From Bacillota bacterium (lineage in GTDB: Bacteria > Bacillota > Clostridia > Caldicoprobacterales > Xylanivirgaceae): a stretch of DNA of 64,000 nt. The DNA lies in assembly GCA_023621995.1 (NCBI GenBank), contig JAMOAB010000029.1, forward strand, positions 62,001 to 126,000, in the 5' to 3' direction. Shown here one piece after another: positions 19,201 through 28,159 of the stretch (positions are counted from its first letter, which is position 1; every line of letters begins with the position of its first letter). The translations under genes and the position numbers were made by a program. A model generated the notes under the pieces. The model was not told the origin of the DNA. It ran no database searches and saw nothing but the letters and a program-made list of their open reading frames with translations.

Positions 19201-20537
19201 GAGACACTGGATTACAGATAAGTAGATTTCCAGGTGAAGACAGAGATAGATGGCCTTCCCACAATCTCATCTTACATTGTACGTCTTACGATAATATAGA
19301 TGCATCTCAAAACAACGCAGACGGTTTTGCTGCAAAACTTACCTGTGGGGAAGGTAATATATTCAGAGGGTGTATTTCACATAACAACTGTGATGATGGT
19401 TGGGATCTATATTCAAAGCTGGAGACAGGACCTATTGGTGCAGTTGTTATAGAAAATTGTGTTGCCTACGGCAATGGCACTCTCTCAGATGGAACAAAAA
19501 CTCTCGGAGATGGTAATGGTTTTAAGATGGGTGGAGAAGGATTAGCTGTTGAGCATGTACTTAGAAATAGCTTAGCTTTTGCTAACGATAACGCAGGTAT
19601 AACGAGTAATAGTAACCCTGCCATGATAGTGGAAAATTGTACATCAGTAGACAATGGCAAAGCAAATTTTGATTTTAGCTATTATACAGGTGTAACGCCA
19701 CAGTTTGTAGCTAGAAATAATATTTCATTTAGAACTAAATCTGGTATAAGGGATAATGTCCCTGAATCCCTTATAAGTGATGACAACTATTTCTATAATG
19801 GATCTAAATCTATCAATGCAAGTGATCAAGAAATTGTGAAATGGGATTTTGATAGTGTAGAAAAGCCAAGCTTTGTCGAGAGATACGAAGATGGTAAAAT
19901 CAATATAGGTGGTTTCATGGTGCTCGCCCAAACTTCTTCAATAGAAGGTGGAGCTAATCTTTCAGACTATTCCAATATAACTAATCCAGAAAAACCTAAA
20001 GAACCAGAAGAACCAGAAGAACCAGAAGAACCAGAAGAACCTAAAGAACCAGAAGAACCTGAAGAACCTGAAGAGCCTATTAAAAGAGAATGGATAATAG
20101 CCAAAGATATTAGCATTAAGGGAACAGGGCATATTCAAGGACTAAGTGCAAAGGCTGATAGCTCAGGCATATGGAAAAATAATATGTTTATAGATGATGG
20201 GGACACGATATGTAAAGACAATTTAGGGAAATTGTGGCAGAAGGAAGGTCAGTATCTTGGTACAAAAGGAGATAAAAAGAGGGTTGAGGGTATAGAGCTC
20301 AAATTGATCAATAAAAATACTGGTAAGAAATATGAAGGGTATAAGATTTTGTATCAGGTGCATATGCAAGAGTATGGTTGGGGAATCAATGATATAAAAA
20401 ATGACCTTAAAGATGATAGAAAGTTAAACGATAGTTGTGACAAATGGGCTGAAAATGGCGATTTTGCAGGGACGAAGGGTCAGCAAAGAAGAATAGAAGC
20501 TATTTGCATAAAAATACTCACAGAGCAGATTAGATGA
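16290..20537 (+). CDS. Secreted multidomain pectate lyase (PL9) with ChW repeats
   Basis: This 1415-residue protein has a signal peptide (cleavage near AVEA, residue 35), a concanavalin-like beta-sandwich (about 35-235), fibronectin III-like modules (about 240-325 and 435-520), an Ig-like module between them, a second sandwich (about 528-735) and another beta module (750-845). A PL9 beta-helix follows (about 848-1230), with NADGFAAKL near 1009 carrying the presumed catalytic Lys and DDGWDLY as calcium-site candidate. Then come an EPEEP linker and two to three degenerate ChW repeats (1266-1413), including VHMQEYGWG and GTKGQQRRIEAI. PL9 enzymes cleave polygalacturonate by beta-elimination. ChW repeats are clostridial wall or adhesion modules. 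The GTG start has an AAGGGGGT site. Confidence 0.88.
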   Translation: MKLNYSMRRFLTIVLSITMLFSIFSFFINEPIAVEAAEGVPILDLDSINQNPSINFSAMKTSDGKMTISNDAGDGGFSSGGIKNTSYLITSAKYSGDFSVEATLKITARTITGTGGVVGVGAFSGTGGRDAFVSAVARGDSGARSYYKKESGEFGAGSPNLKNSSPLGQTIYLKLERQGGEYIVTINEESKTLSGLDSSSSGDMYLGFVICGTVAEVDTFIIKVGETVIYDLSRPSLPRPMVTATADGDDIEVKWTEVKGAISYTLEYKELKSAEWTVYAEHIEALSKVVTGLTSMIPYEFRVKVNGGPSDTLYSAPVMAIPGFDWLRVLEPSITDVSLSDNRRDIIVVFDMVMGALGATDVAVEMSRDGIVMDTKSIRESTSVIGKTSNSVKFAPTESGVYTFIVKASRDGEDDVKQSEPYKLEFELPLEEPIVSITPIATGSIRVYWEPVKEAEGYSVEYKKSEENNWTSLVESTEELFCEAEDLEVDTIYDFKVTAFKGEELASTVISAKAKEIIGEVVDWNTIIFGQSTSGNRNSIEVDYVEDTVTLTAGTKDGKETGGKVTGSHDGISYYYTEIDSSKNFELSADITVNFFAKETPDNQEAFGIMARDAIGDHLDSSVFPSNMVMVGGYRGLIQSVFRNGVKDSTGAGATMEDVYKFDDRPANDGTATYKMTLKKTNTGYHVSVNDGPEKIYYRPEQLEVLDPNKIYVGFFAARVASITVSNITIKTSDVATDPPGEPEPPKPIEPSLNIVSLTASSTPDYELKLLPNVKGEIEISQDGRELYRGPVEGDEIFIRQTTLVNGDNTFNIVYTPDPIEFVTDESPIELTHIVTLKSYGPPGGGIYVSPDGDPESSGTIDDPIDIYSAIRFIGEGQTIYLRGGTYELSDPIVIERGNDGTSKSPKVISAYPGDERPVLDFNKASNTDGFTVIADHWKIYGIDITNAPLKGLVINGNYNVVELVNTYANGDTGLQISRFPGEDRDRWPSHNLILHCTSYDNIDASQNNADGFAAKLTCGEGNIFRGCISHNNCDDGWDLYSKLETGPIGAVVIENCVAYGNGTLSDGTKTLGDGNGFKMGGEGLAVEHVLRNSLAFANDNAGITSNSNPAMIVENCTSVDNGKANFDFSYYTGVTPQFVARNNISFRTKSGIRDNVPESLISDDNYFYNGSKSINASDQEIVKWDFDSVEKPSFVERYEDGKINIGGFMVLAQTSSIEGGANLSDYSNITNPEKPKEPEEPEEPEEPEEPKEPEEPEEPEEPIKREWIIAKDISIKGTGHIQGLSAKADSSGIWKNNMFIDDGDTICKDNLGKLWQKEGQYLGTKGDKKRVEGIELKLINKNTGKKYEGYKILYQVHMQEYGWGINDIKNDLKDDRKLNDSCDKWAENGDFAGTKGQQRRIEAICIKILTEQIR
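20007..20083 (+). repeat. EPE-type tandem repeat encoding the Pro/Glu linker
   Basis: The nine-base unit CCAGAAGAA and variants (CCTAAAGAA, CCTGAAGAA) repeat about eight times in frame and encode a stiff, acidic linker between the PL9 catalytic domain and the ChW repeats. Confidence 0.8.
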
Positions 20538-20566
20538 TTAAAGCATAGTAAAAAAGCTATGTACGC

Positions 20567-20598
20567 TAAAAGGTGATGTGTGCACACATCACCTTTTA
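20567..20598. terminator. Perfect 32-bp palindrome between convergent genes
   Basis: TAAAAGGTGATGTGTG is directly followed by its exact reverse complement, with no loop. Flanking A and T tracts let it terminate both the lyase gene and the convergent AraC gene. Confidence 0.85.
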
Positions 20599-20630
20599 AT
20601 CGTTAGATATGTGGTTTTTGCATATTAAAA

Positions 20631-21491
20631 TTATAAATCTAATAGTTTTCTATAATCTGTAGGCGACATGCCTGTTACTTCTTTAAAGGTCCTAGTAAAA
20701 TGAGTGTTATTAGCAAAACCAACTTTATAAGCCACATCAATAATGCGATAACTAGGCTCTTCTAATAACTTTTTTGCGTTCTTTATTCGAACGTTATTAA
20801 TATACTCAGTAAAAGTGAAGTTGGTCGTATTTTTAAATAATTTACTTAAATAGGATGGACTTATATAGAATTTTTCTGCCATAGATGTGAGGGTAATCGG
20901 TTTGTAGTAATTGCTATTTATATATTGGACTATTTGGGATATTTTGGGGTGCATAAATTGAGAATAGTGATATTCCTTTTCTTTGAGCTCATCTATAGAG
21001 ACATTTATCAATATCAACAACTCAGCAAGAAGTATTTGAAGGTAAAAATCTTTACGCAAATTTTCAGAATAATTTTCTGAAGGATATATTTCTAACATTT
21101 TGTTTAGTATAATTTCAATGTGTTTTTTGTGTTTAAAAGATAGGGGCAAAACCCTATATTCAGATTTAAAACAGGAAAGTAGATCGAGATTTGATATATG
21201 GGGATATAAGTCATTCAAGAATGAATCGTTAAAGTATATTACAATTCTTTCATGATGGTGGTTGCCAATACTCCCAGTTTTGTGTATTTCATTTGCATCA
21301 ATTAAGACCATGTTTCCAGTTTTAACTTTATATATATTGTCATCTATAAAATATTTTCTTTCGCCGCTAACTAAATAATAGATTTCGAATTCTTGATGGA
21401 GATGATAATTATACATATTATATTCTGTTTTTCTTCCTAAAATTTCTATAGAAAAGCCTGGATGTGGAACAACTAATGGACTTGTATCCAT
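20631..21491 (-). CDS. AraC family transcriptional regulator
   Basis: The 286-residue regulator has an N-terminal cupin sensor (HQEFEIYYLVSGERKYFIDD) and a C-terminal pair of helix-turn-helix motifs (about 185-280) with LTSMAEKFYISPSYLSKLFK and the PTDYRKLL ending of the family. AraC proteins of this layout activate carbohydrate genes. The frame is open to a TTG at 21506, but GAGGTG overlaps that codon and is spaced correctly for the ATG at 21491, so I start there. Position next to the pectate lyase suggests control of the pectin genes. Confidence 0.92.
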   Translation of the reverse strand: MDTSPLVVPHPGFSIEILGRKTEYNMYNYHLHQEFEIYYLVSGERKYFIDDNIYKVKTGNMVLIDANEIHKTGSIGNHHHERIVIYFNDSFLNDLYPHISNLDLLSCFKSEYRVLPLSFKHKKHIEIILNKMLEIYPSENYSENLRKDFYLQILLAELLILINVSIDELKEKEYHYSQFMHPKISQIVQYINSNYYKPITLTSMAEKFYISPSYLSKLFKNTTNFTFTEYINNVRIKNAKKLLEEPSYRIIDVAYKVGFANNTHFTRTFKEVTGMSPTDYRKLLDL

Positions 21492-21585
21492 ACTAATACA
21501 CCTCAAAGAAAATTTATTATCTATGGAGACGAGAAAATATAGACAGCCTCTTTACTCAGGAAAAATATATTTATATTCTATATTT

Positions 21586-21614
21586 AGTGTATAATATTCT
21601 AATTTTAAAGTCAA
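21586..21614 (-). promoter_or_regulatory. Promoter of the AraC regulator gene
   Basis: On the minus strand TTGACT (21614-21609) and TACACT (21591-21586) are spaced 17 bases. The leader is about 85-90 bases. Confidence 0.55.
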
Positions 21615-21642
21615 CAAAACATTTTTTGTTTATGTATCAAGG

Positions 21643-21696
21643 TTAAAAGGAGCTACTACACAAAGAATTAATTCTTTGTGTAGTAGCTCCTTTTAA
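21643..21696. terminator. Perfect 54-bp palindromic terminator
   Basis: Two 27-base arms are exact reverse complements with no loop. The core AAGGAGCTACTACACAAAG is flanked by A4/T4. It lies between two minus-strand genes and ends the Gfo/Idh gene at 21721. Confidence 0.85.
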
Positions 21697-21720
21697 TTGG
21701 AAGTTTGCATATATCTAAGT

Positions 21721-23010
21721 TTATAATTTTATAAGATCATCTACTTTTATGGGCATACCTGTTGAAATAGATTTATTGGCTGCTATACCTGTCAGTATAG
21801 ACATTGCTCCATCTTCATGGGATGCAGCTCTGTTGTATGGATCATTCGAAGGTGTACCAAAGAGATCATTTAAGAGGATAGGATCGCCTCCTCCGTGGCC
21901 CCCTTCTGCTTCCTCTATAGGTACATTATATGGTTCGCCAAACATAGGAAAGACTGTTATACTCTTCTCTTTAACAGCACCTTCTGCATGCACATTGTCG
22001 CCGGCGTTTACATAGGTATTCTCCACTACCGATACTTGTATCCTTCCTTTGCTACCATTGAAAGCTACTCTAAATCCTTCCCATGGCATATATGCGTTCA
22101 ATGAATAGGTAAGTATGGCATTGTTATGGTACTTTACAAGTACTCCCATGGTATCTTCTATACTAATACCATCGCCGAAAACACTCTGGTCTCTCAAATA
22201 ACCGTCTTCTTTTTCTGCATTTAAATATAGTTCTTTCAGTCTCTCATTGTCTTCTAAATGCAGAGCAAATGGATCGCCTTTGGCGTTTTCACTACCATGT
22301 GCCCTATAATAGAATTTGGTTATTCCACGCTTTTCAGCATTTTCCCTACCATAGAACATGAGGTCCCCCATGGCAAATACTGTACTAGGTTTTGTATCTA
22401 ACCAGAAATTTACCAGATCAAAATGATGGGTCGATTTATGGACTAAAAGTCCACCACTGTTTCTCTTATCCCTATGCCATCGCCTAAAATAATCTGCTCC
22501 GTGTTGTGTATCTAAAAGCCATTCGAAGTGAACGGAGTGAACATCTCCAATTGTATCATTCATTATGAGTTCTTTTATCTTAGTATTATGTGGAGCATAG
22601 CGATAATTGAAAGTAACTCTGAGATTGCGCCTGGTACGTTTAATGGCATCTATTATCGCTTGAGCTTTCACTTCATCAGTTGTCATTGGTTTCTCAGTTA
22701 TTACATCGCAGCCAAGTTCCATTGCTCTTATTATATAGGTATGGTGAGTGCGGTCTATAGATGTAACTATAACAATATCAGGTTTTTCTTCTCTTATCAT
22801 TTCATCGAACTTATCCCAAGTATATGTGGGTATAGGTTTGTAATTATACTTTTCCTTTAATACCCTATTTGCATAATCCATCCGTGTCTGATTTATATCA
22901 CAAAAAGCCACAAGTTCTGATGTATCACTAAAATCTTTGGCAATGGCTTCATAGAAGAACCTAGCTCTTCCTCCTATTCCAACTTGTGCATATCTCTTTT
23001 TATTGGCCAT
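21721..23010 (-). CDS. Gfo/Idh/MocA family oxidoreductase
   Basis: The 429-residue protein begins with a Rossmann motif (VGIGGRARFFYEAI), has the family motif TEKPM near residue 97 and HKSTHHFDLVNFWL near 190. It is longer than the 329-residue relative at 15204 and belongs to a different subgroup. Such enzymes act on sugars or glycoside-derived ketosugars with a nicotinamide cofactor. The ATG has a GGGAGG site. It is transcribed alone toward the AraC gene and ends at a perfect palindrome. Confidence 0.88.
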   Translation of the reverse strand: MANKKRYAQVGIGGRARFFYEAIAKDFSDTSELVAFCDINQTRMDYANRVLKEKYNYKPIPTYTWDKFDEMIREEKPDIVIVTSIDRTHHTYIIRAMELGCDVITEKPMTTDEVKAQAIIDAIKRTRRNLRVTFNYRYAPHNTKIKELIMNDTIGDVHSVHFEWLLDTQHGADYFRRWHRDKRNSGGLLVHKSTHHFDLVNFWLDTKPSTVFAMGDLMFYGRENAEKRGITKFYYRAHGSENAKGDPFALHLEDNERLKELYLNAEKEDGYLRDQSVFGDGISIEDTMGVLVKYHNNAILTYSLNAYMPWEGFRVAFNGSKGRIQVSVVENTYVNAGDNVHAEGAVKEKSITVFPMFGEPYNVPIEEAEGGHGGGDPILLNDLFGTPSNDPYNRAASHEDGAMSILTGIAANKSISTGMPIKVDDLIKL

Positions 23011-23290
23011 AGTAGATTCCTCCCTTGATGTGATTGCTGTATAAAATTATATAATATCATTAAGTTAAAATCTGTACATTTTTTAGCATATTTCATTGGC
23101 ACTATACAAATGTTGTTATAAAATTTTAAAAAGAGGAGCATAGACCTATAGTTTAGGAATGTCTTCTCTAAAAATGATTAGGAATAAAAATGGGAAGGAA
23201 AAAAGAATTGTGTGTAGAATATAAATTATTGCAATAGATTTAATTATAGTTATAAATTTAAGGTTTATTCACAGATTATTCAAAAAATTT

Positions 23291-23299
23291 TGCTATAAT
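23291..23299 (+). promoter_or_regulatory. Extended -10 promoter of the Gld-type ABC operon
   Basis: TGCTATAAT is a consensus extended -10 element 71 bases before the ATPase start; a TTCACA lies upstream at 23268 with long spacing. The rest of the 359-base divergent gap (23011-23369) is AT-rich with no further gene. Confidence 0.55.
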
Positions 23300-23369
23300 C
23301 CTTGTGTAGATGTTATAATTAAAGGCAGACTAGAAATCATAATACAAACAATTAATGGGGGGGAGACTT

Positions 23370-24317
23370 TTGATACAGGTTGAAAATTTGACAAAAAAAT
23401 ACGGAGATCATATAGCTGTAGATAACGCTTCTTTCACCGTGGAAAAGGGAGAGATATTAGGCTTCTTAGGACCAAATGGAGCAGGGAAATCCACAGTCAT
23501 GAATATTATAACCGGATATATCTCTGCAACAGAGGGGTCGGTAAAAGTGGCAGGTTATGATATATTAGATGAGCCTGAGGAAGTAAAACGCCGCATAGGC
23601 TATCTACCTGAATTTCCACCATTATATGGAGATATGACGGTGATAGAATATCTTGATTTTGTAGGTGACATAAAAAGTCTGGAAAAGAAAGATAAAAAAG
23701 AAAATATACAAAGGGTAATGGATCTAGTCAGGATAGACAATGTGAAGGGACGACTTATAAAAAACCTATCAAAGGGGTATAGGCAGAGGGTAGGGCTTGC
23801 ACAGGCCATATTAGGTGCCCCTGATGTCCTTATATTGGACGAGCCTACGGTAGGGCTTGATCCCAAACAGATAATTGAAATGAGAAACCTTATAAAGGAA
23901 CTAGGGAAGGAGCATACAGTGATACTAAGCTCCCACATTTTACCCGAGGTCAGCGCAGTGTGTGATAGGGTTATAATAATAAACAAGGGAAGGATTGTTG
24001 CAAGCGACACTCCAACCAATCTATCAAGGCGCATTGGAGATAGTAGTAGGCTCATTTTGAGGGTAGCTGGTCCAGAAAAACAGGTAGTTAAAATACTAGG
24101 CGGCATAACAGGTGTTAAGTATGCCGATAGTCAAGGTTCACGTGAACCCGATACAGTTGATGTCGTTGTGGAAGCAGATAAGGATGTTGATATAAGAAAG
24201 CCAGTATTTAATAGGCTCAGTGAAGCAGGATATCCTATTTTAATGATGAAATCCATGGATCTTACTCTCGAAGATATATTCTTGCATGTGACCACAGAGG
24301 AAGGGGAGGTATCGTAG
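23370..24317 (+). CDS. ABC transporter ATP-binding protein (GldA-like)
   Basis: The 315-residue ATPase shows Walker A GPNGAGKST, the signature LSKGYRQRVGLAQA, Walker B VLILDEPTVGLD and the H-loop ILSSHIL. The C-terminal extension of about 80 residues matches GldA/NatA-like exporters. The frame opens at an ATG at 23355, but that codon overlaps the G-rich ribosome site, and MIQVENLTKKYG from the TTG at 23370 is the normal family start. It heads a four-gene operon with a permease, a GldG-like protein and a DUF4340 protein. Confidence 0.93.
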   Translation: MIQVENLTKKYGDHIAVDNASFTVEKGEILGFLGPNGAGKSTVMNIITGYISATEGSVKVAGYDILDEPEEVKRRIGYLPEFPPLYGDMTVIEYLDFVGDIKSLEKKDKKENIQRVMDLVRIDNVKGRLIKNLSKGYRQRVGLAQAILGAPDVLILDEPTVGLDPKQIIEMRNLIKELGKEHTVILSSHILPEVSAVCDRVIIINKGRIVASDTPTNLSRRIGDSSRLILRVAGPEKQVVKILGGITGVKYADSQGSREPDTVDVVVEADKDVDIRKPVFNRLSEAGYPILMMKSMDLTLEDIFLHVTTEEGEVS

Positions 24318-24320
24318 ATT

Positions 24321-25184
24321 ATGTTTGCTGTCTTCAAAAAAGAAATGAAAACGTATTTTTCATCCCTTACAGGTTATATATTTATGGGCTTTTTTCTAAT
24401 ACTGTCGGGCTTCTTTGTATCCATATATAATCTGTCTGGTGGAAGTCCAGATTATAATGGCGTACTGACTAGTATTAATTTTATATTTTTATTTGTTGTA
24501 CCTATACTTACTATGAGGCTCATGTCGGAGGAGCAAAAACAAAAGACTGACCAGCTTCTATTGACAAGCCCACTTAGTATTTGGGATATAGTGCTTGGAA
24601 AATACTTTGCGGCAGTAGGTGTATTTGGTCTTACACTACTTATTACCTGCATATATCCTATAATGCTTAGTTTCTATGGTAAGTTAGCTGTACCGGAGAT
24701 AGTAGGTGGCTATATTGGCTTTTTCCTTCTTGGATGTGCATTCATATCCATAGGACTGTTTGTATCATCTAAGACTGACAATCAGGTTATTTCAGCCGTT
24801 GTCACATTTAGTGTATTGCTATTTATATGGCTCCTCGATGCAATACAACAGGGACTACCAACTGGTGTAGTATCGGGAATTATATTTGCTGGAATAATAG
24901 TGGCAGCCATTGCACTGTTTGTATATTCTGCAACTAAAAATAAGGCAGTGGGGATAGTGACAGCAATAATCGGAATAGCTATTATAGCCATTGTATATTT
25001 CATAGATAAATCGCTATATAATGCATTTATAGTAAACTTTTTTGGTTGGTTTTCATTGTTTAAAAGATATCAAGGCTTTGCCATGGGAGTGTTGAGCCTA
25101 AGTCCTATAATATATTATATTACTTTTTCATTTGCATTTTTGTTCCTTACGGTAAGAGGAATAGATAAGAGAAGATGGATTTAA
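24321..25184 (+). CDS. ABC-2 type permease (GldF-like)
   Basis: The 287-residue membrane protein has six predicted membrane segments and the MRLMSEEQKQKTDQLLLTSPL motif near residue 65 typical of ABC-2 permeases of the GldF group. It starts three bases after the ATPase stop, so coupling is tight. In Bacteroidetes GldF works with GldA and GldG in gliding; in Clostridia the same trio is common but no gliding role is established. Confidence 0.92.
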   Translation: MFAVFKKEMKTYFSSLTGYIFMGFFLILSGFFVSIYNLSGGSPDYNGVLTSINFIFLFVVPILTMRLMSEEQKQKTDQLLLTSPLSIWDIVLGKYFAAVGVFGLTLLITCIYPIMLSFYGKLAVPEIVGGYIGFFLLGCAFISIGLFVSSKTDNQVISAVVTFSVLLFIWLLDAIQQGLPTGVVSGIIFAGIIVAAIALFVYSATKNKAVGIVTAIIGIAIIAIVYFIDKSLYNAFIVNFFGWFSLFKRYQGFAMGVLSLSPIIYYITFSFAFLFLTVRGIDKRRWI

Positions 25185-25196
25185 GGGGGGATAGAT

Positions 25197-26618
25197 GTGA
25201 AAAAGATCGAGCAATTGTTTAGCGACAAGAAGGTCAAATATGGTGGTTATTCTTCAATAATGATAGCTGTTGTTATTGCCATATTGATAGTAATAAATCT
25301 TGTAGTTGATCAGATCCCTCTGCAGTGGGATCTAACTGCGAATCAGATGTATTCAATATCTGATCAGACTTATAAGGTGTTGGATAATTTAGATCAAGAA
25401 GTTAAGATAATTGCCCTATATGAGACGGGTAAAGAAAATGCCCAGATTGACGAGATATTAAAGCGTTATACAACATATTCAAAAAATGTGCAATTAGAAT
25501 ATGTTGATCCTATAACCAACCCAGGTTTTGTAAAACAATTTGACAAAGAAGGTCAGGGTATAAGTCAAGGTAGTCTAATTGTCACAAATGGAGATAAGAC
25601 CAAGATAATCAGTAGGTATGATCTCTACAATTATAGCTATCAAGGTTATACTCCCCAAGTTGAATCATTGGCAGTTGAGCAACGAGTTACAAGTGCCATA
25701 ATGTATGTGACATCTGATGAGAACCCAATTATATACGTGTTGCAGGGACATGGTGAGACAGGTGTTCCCTATGAAGTAAAGAGACAGCTAGAGAATGAAA
25801 ACTATGACATAAAAGACTTGAATCTTTTGACAGAAGAAGCTGTGCCTGAGGATGCCGATACGCTTCTTATTGCCTCTCCTAAACGGGATTTATCACAGGA
25901 AGAGGAAAAAAAGATAAGGGAGTATCTAGAAAATTCAGGGAGAGCAGTATTTCTCATGGATCTGTTAAATATAGATCTACCTAACTTTGAGGGGATATTA
26001 AAGAGTTACGGTGTTGCGTTAAATAGGGCCATAATTATAGAGGAAGATAAGAATCATTATATGAGTAATCCTCTTTGGTTGGTGCCTAATATGGAATCAC
26101 ATGATATAATCAATCCTCTCAAGTCTGCTGATATGTTTACATTGATTCCTGTATCTCAGCCCATAGAGGAATTGGACGTAAAAAAACGCTCTCTTGAGAT
26201 AGAGCCCCTTCTAACGACTTCTAAAGATGCCTGGGCTAAGACCGACTTAAGCGATCAAAGCATGGAGAAAGGTGGAGAAGATCTATCAGGGCCTTTCAAT
26301 ATAGCAGTGGCTATTACAGATAAGCCTGATGACTATGAGGAGAAGCCTACTAAACTAGTAGTTATAGGCAACTCGGCCTTTGTAGAAGGACAGTTTGCCA
26401 CGCAGATGCCTGGCAATATGAATTTACTTTTAAATAGCTTTAACTGGCTACAAGAGAAGAAGGAAAGCCTATCTATTAGGCCAAAGAGCTTGAAGCTTCC
26501 AAGGCTGAAGATGACCGAACAACAATCTTTCATAATGTCTATCGTAATAGTGATAGTCATTCCTGCAATAGTGCTTATCATGGGTATTATCGTATGGTCG
26601 AGGAGGAGACATCTATGA
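25197..26618 (+). CDS. GldG-like ABC auxiliary protein
   Basis: The 473-residue protein has one membrane segment near residues 20-40, a large outer domain with the family segment DLTANQMYSISDQTYKVLDNL and the YVLQGHGETGVP motif, and a second membrane helix at the C-terminus (about 445-468) followed by basic residues. This is the GldG/ABC_transp_aux architecture. The GTG has a GGGGGG site 12 bases after the permease stop. Its end overlaps the next gene by four bases. Confidence 0.9.
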   Translation: MKKIEQLFSDKKVKYGGYSSIMIAVVIAILIVINLVVDQIPLQWDLTANQMYSISDQTYKVLDNLDQEVKIIALYETGKENAQIDEILKRYTTYSKNVQLEYVDPITNPGFVKQFDKEGQGISQGSLIVTNGDKTKIISRYDLYNYSYQGYTPQVESLAVEQRVTSAIMYVTSDENPIIYVLQGHGETGVPYEVKRQLENENYDIKDLNLLTEEAVPEDADTLLIASPKRDLSQEEEKKIREYLENSGRAVFLMDLLNIDLPNFEGILKSYGVALNRAIIIEEDKNHYMSNPLWLVPNMESHDIINPLKSADMFTLIPVSQPIEELDVKKRSLEIEPLLTTSKDAWAKTDLSDQSMEKGGEDLSGPFNIAVAITDKPDDYEEKPTKLVVIGNSAFVEGQFATQMPGNMNLLLNSFNWLQEKKESLSIRPKSLKLPRLKMTEQQSFIMSIVIVIVIPAIVLIMGIIVWSRRRHL

Positions 26619-28021
26619 GTAAGAAATCTAAGAATATTCTTATTCTGGCTATTGTCTTGGGAGTATTGATTGGAACATATTATTTTGTAAATAACAGACC
26701 ACCAGAGGAAGGAGAGCCTTCCAATGAGAAGATAGAACTGTCTAAATTTGATAAAGAAAAAATAGTTAAAATGACATTAAAGACGAAGGATGGCACACTG
26801 ACTCTTGAAAAGGCTGGTGATGAGTGGGAGGTAGATTATCCCCATAAAATCGAACTTAAAAAGTCGGCCATTGATGATATTGCATATAGTTTTGCCAGTC
26901 TATATGCAGAACAGGTAGTAGACGAAGCCCCAAAAGATCTCAATGAGTATGGACTGAAAGACCCACAATCGGTGGCTGAATGTGAGCTAGACAACGGGGA
27001 GAAGAGGACTTTTTATCTTGGGGATAAGACTCCTGTAGGTAATACCTACTATCTTATGGTAGAGGACGATCCTAAGGTATATGCCGTATGGATGAACCAT
27101 GGAGAACACTTTACCTATACTTTATCTGATATTAGGGAAAGAAAACTGACTGAGATAGATATGATGAATTTCAGCTATTTAAAAATGGCAAAGAAAGATG
27201 GAAGACCTATTGAGATAAAGAGAAATGAGGAGCAGACGGAGGAAGAGGCAAGCTTTGGTCTTGGACTTTGGAAGATGACCATGCCCTATAATCAGCCTAT
27301 GGGTGTAGATAGCGATCGGATTACCAAAATGCTAGATAGCATACCTTCGTTTACAATAAAGGACTTTATAGATGATGCACCACAGGATCTAGAGAAATAT
27401 GGATTATCAGAGCCAGAGGCTGAATTTATAGTAAAAGATGATGAGAATGCACTCCATATATATATAGGTAAAGAGCATGATGATAAGACGGTATATTTTA
27501 AGACTGCTGACTCCGATTCTGTATATACAATAGAAAAGGATAAGTTGGAATTTTTAGACATAGACCCTTTTCAGTTGGTGGATAAGTTTGCTTTTATAGT
27601 GTATATCGATGATGTAGATAAGATCATTGTAGAAGGGGGAGGTAAGACCCATACCCTTACTTTAACGAGGAAGACAGAGAAGGCAGATAAAGAGGGAGAG
27701 GAGGATGAGGTTATAACCACTTATAAGGTGGATGGGAAGGAAGTAGAAGAAGGTCCATTCAAAAAGTATTATCAAAGTCTTATAGGGCTTTTAGTGGATG
27801 CAGAAAATAATAAGGAACCAGATGGGGAACCAGAAGTCACTACTACTTTCTTTCTCAACAAAGGCAAGGAGAGGGAGATACGTGTAGACTATGTACCCTA
27901 TGACAATGACTTTTATGTAGTGATGAGGGGTGGCAAAGCAGAGTTTGTGATCTCAAAACAGCAAGTAAGGAGTATGTTAAACGATTTAGAACTTTTAATA
28001 GAGGGGAAACTAGAGAAATAG
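26615..28021 (+). CDS. DUF4340 domain protein
   Basis: The 468-residue protein has an N-terminal membrane anchor and two to three tandem DUF4340-like units (repeated pattern L..YGL..P......, at about 85-115 and 255-290). The family usually follows GldG homologues and is thought to be part of the same envelope complex; its function is unknown. An in-frame ATG at 26594 lies before the ribosome site, whereas AGGAGG at 26601 fits the ATG at 26615, which gives an ATGA overlap with the GldG-like gene. Confidence 0.9.
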   Translation: MSKKSKNILILAIVLGVLIGTYYFVNNRPPEEGEPSNEKIELSKFDKEKIVKMTLKTKDGTLTLEKAGDEWEVDYPHKIELKKSAIDDIAYSFASLYAEQVVDEAPKDLNEYGLKDPQSVAECELDNGEKRTFYLGDKTPVGNTYYLMVEDDPKVYAVWMNHGEHFTYTLSDIRERKLTEIDMMNFSYLKMAKKDGRPIEIKRNEEQTEEEASFGLGLWKMTMPYNQPMGVDSDRITKMLDSIPSFTIKDFIDDAPQDLEKYGLSEPEAEFIVKDDENALHIYIGKEHDDKTVYFKTADSDSVYTIEKDKLEFLDIDPFQLVDKFAFIVYIDDVDKIIVEGGGKTHTLTLTRKTEKADKEGEEDEVITTYKVDGKEVEEGPFKKYYQSLIGLLVDAENNKEPDGEPEVTTTFFLNKGKEREIRVDYVPYDNDFYVVMRGGKAEFVISKQQVRSMLNDLELLIEGKLEK

Positions 28022-28032
28022 CAGATTAAAAG

Positions 28033-28067
28033 AGTTCCTTATTGGTTGTCATAGCCAATAAGGAACT
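28033..28067 (+). terminator. Terminator after the DUF4340 gene
   Basis: AGTTCCTTATTGG pairs with CCAATAAGGAACT around an eight-base loop, followed by TTGCTTT. Confidence 0.75.
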
Positions 28068-28159
28068 TTGCTTTATAATACAAAAAGCTCCTGATAATAG
28101 CTAAATATTCATTTATAAGTGCCCTCCTCCACATAAATAGCTGGAAGCTAACTTGCTAA

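Noticed and set aside
21643..21696. Inverted repeat as the end of an insertion sequence or attachment site
   Set aside because: There is no transposase or integrase, no target duplication, and the arms meet without an element between them.
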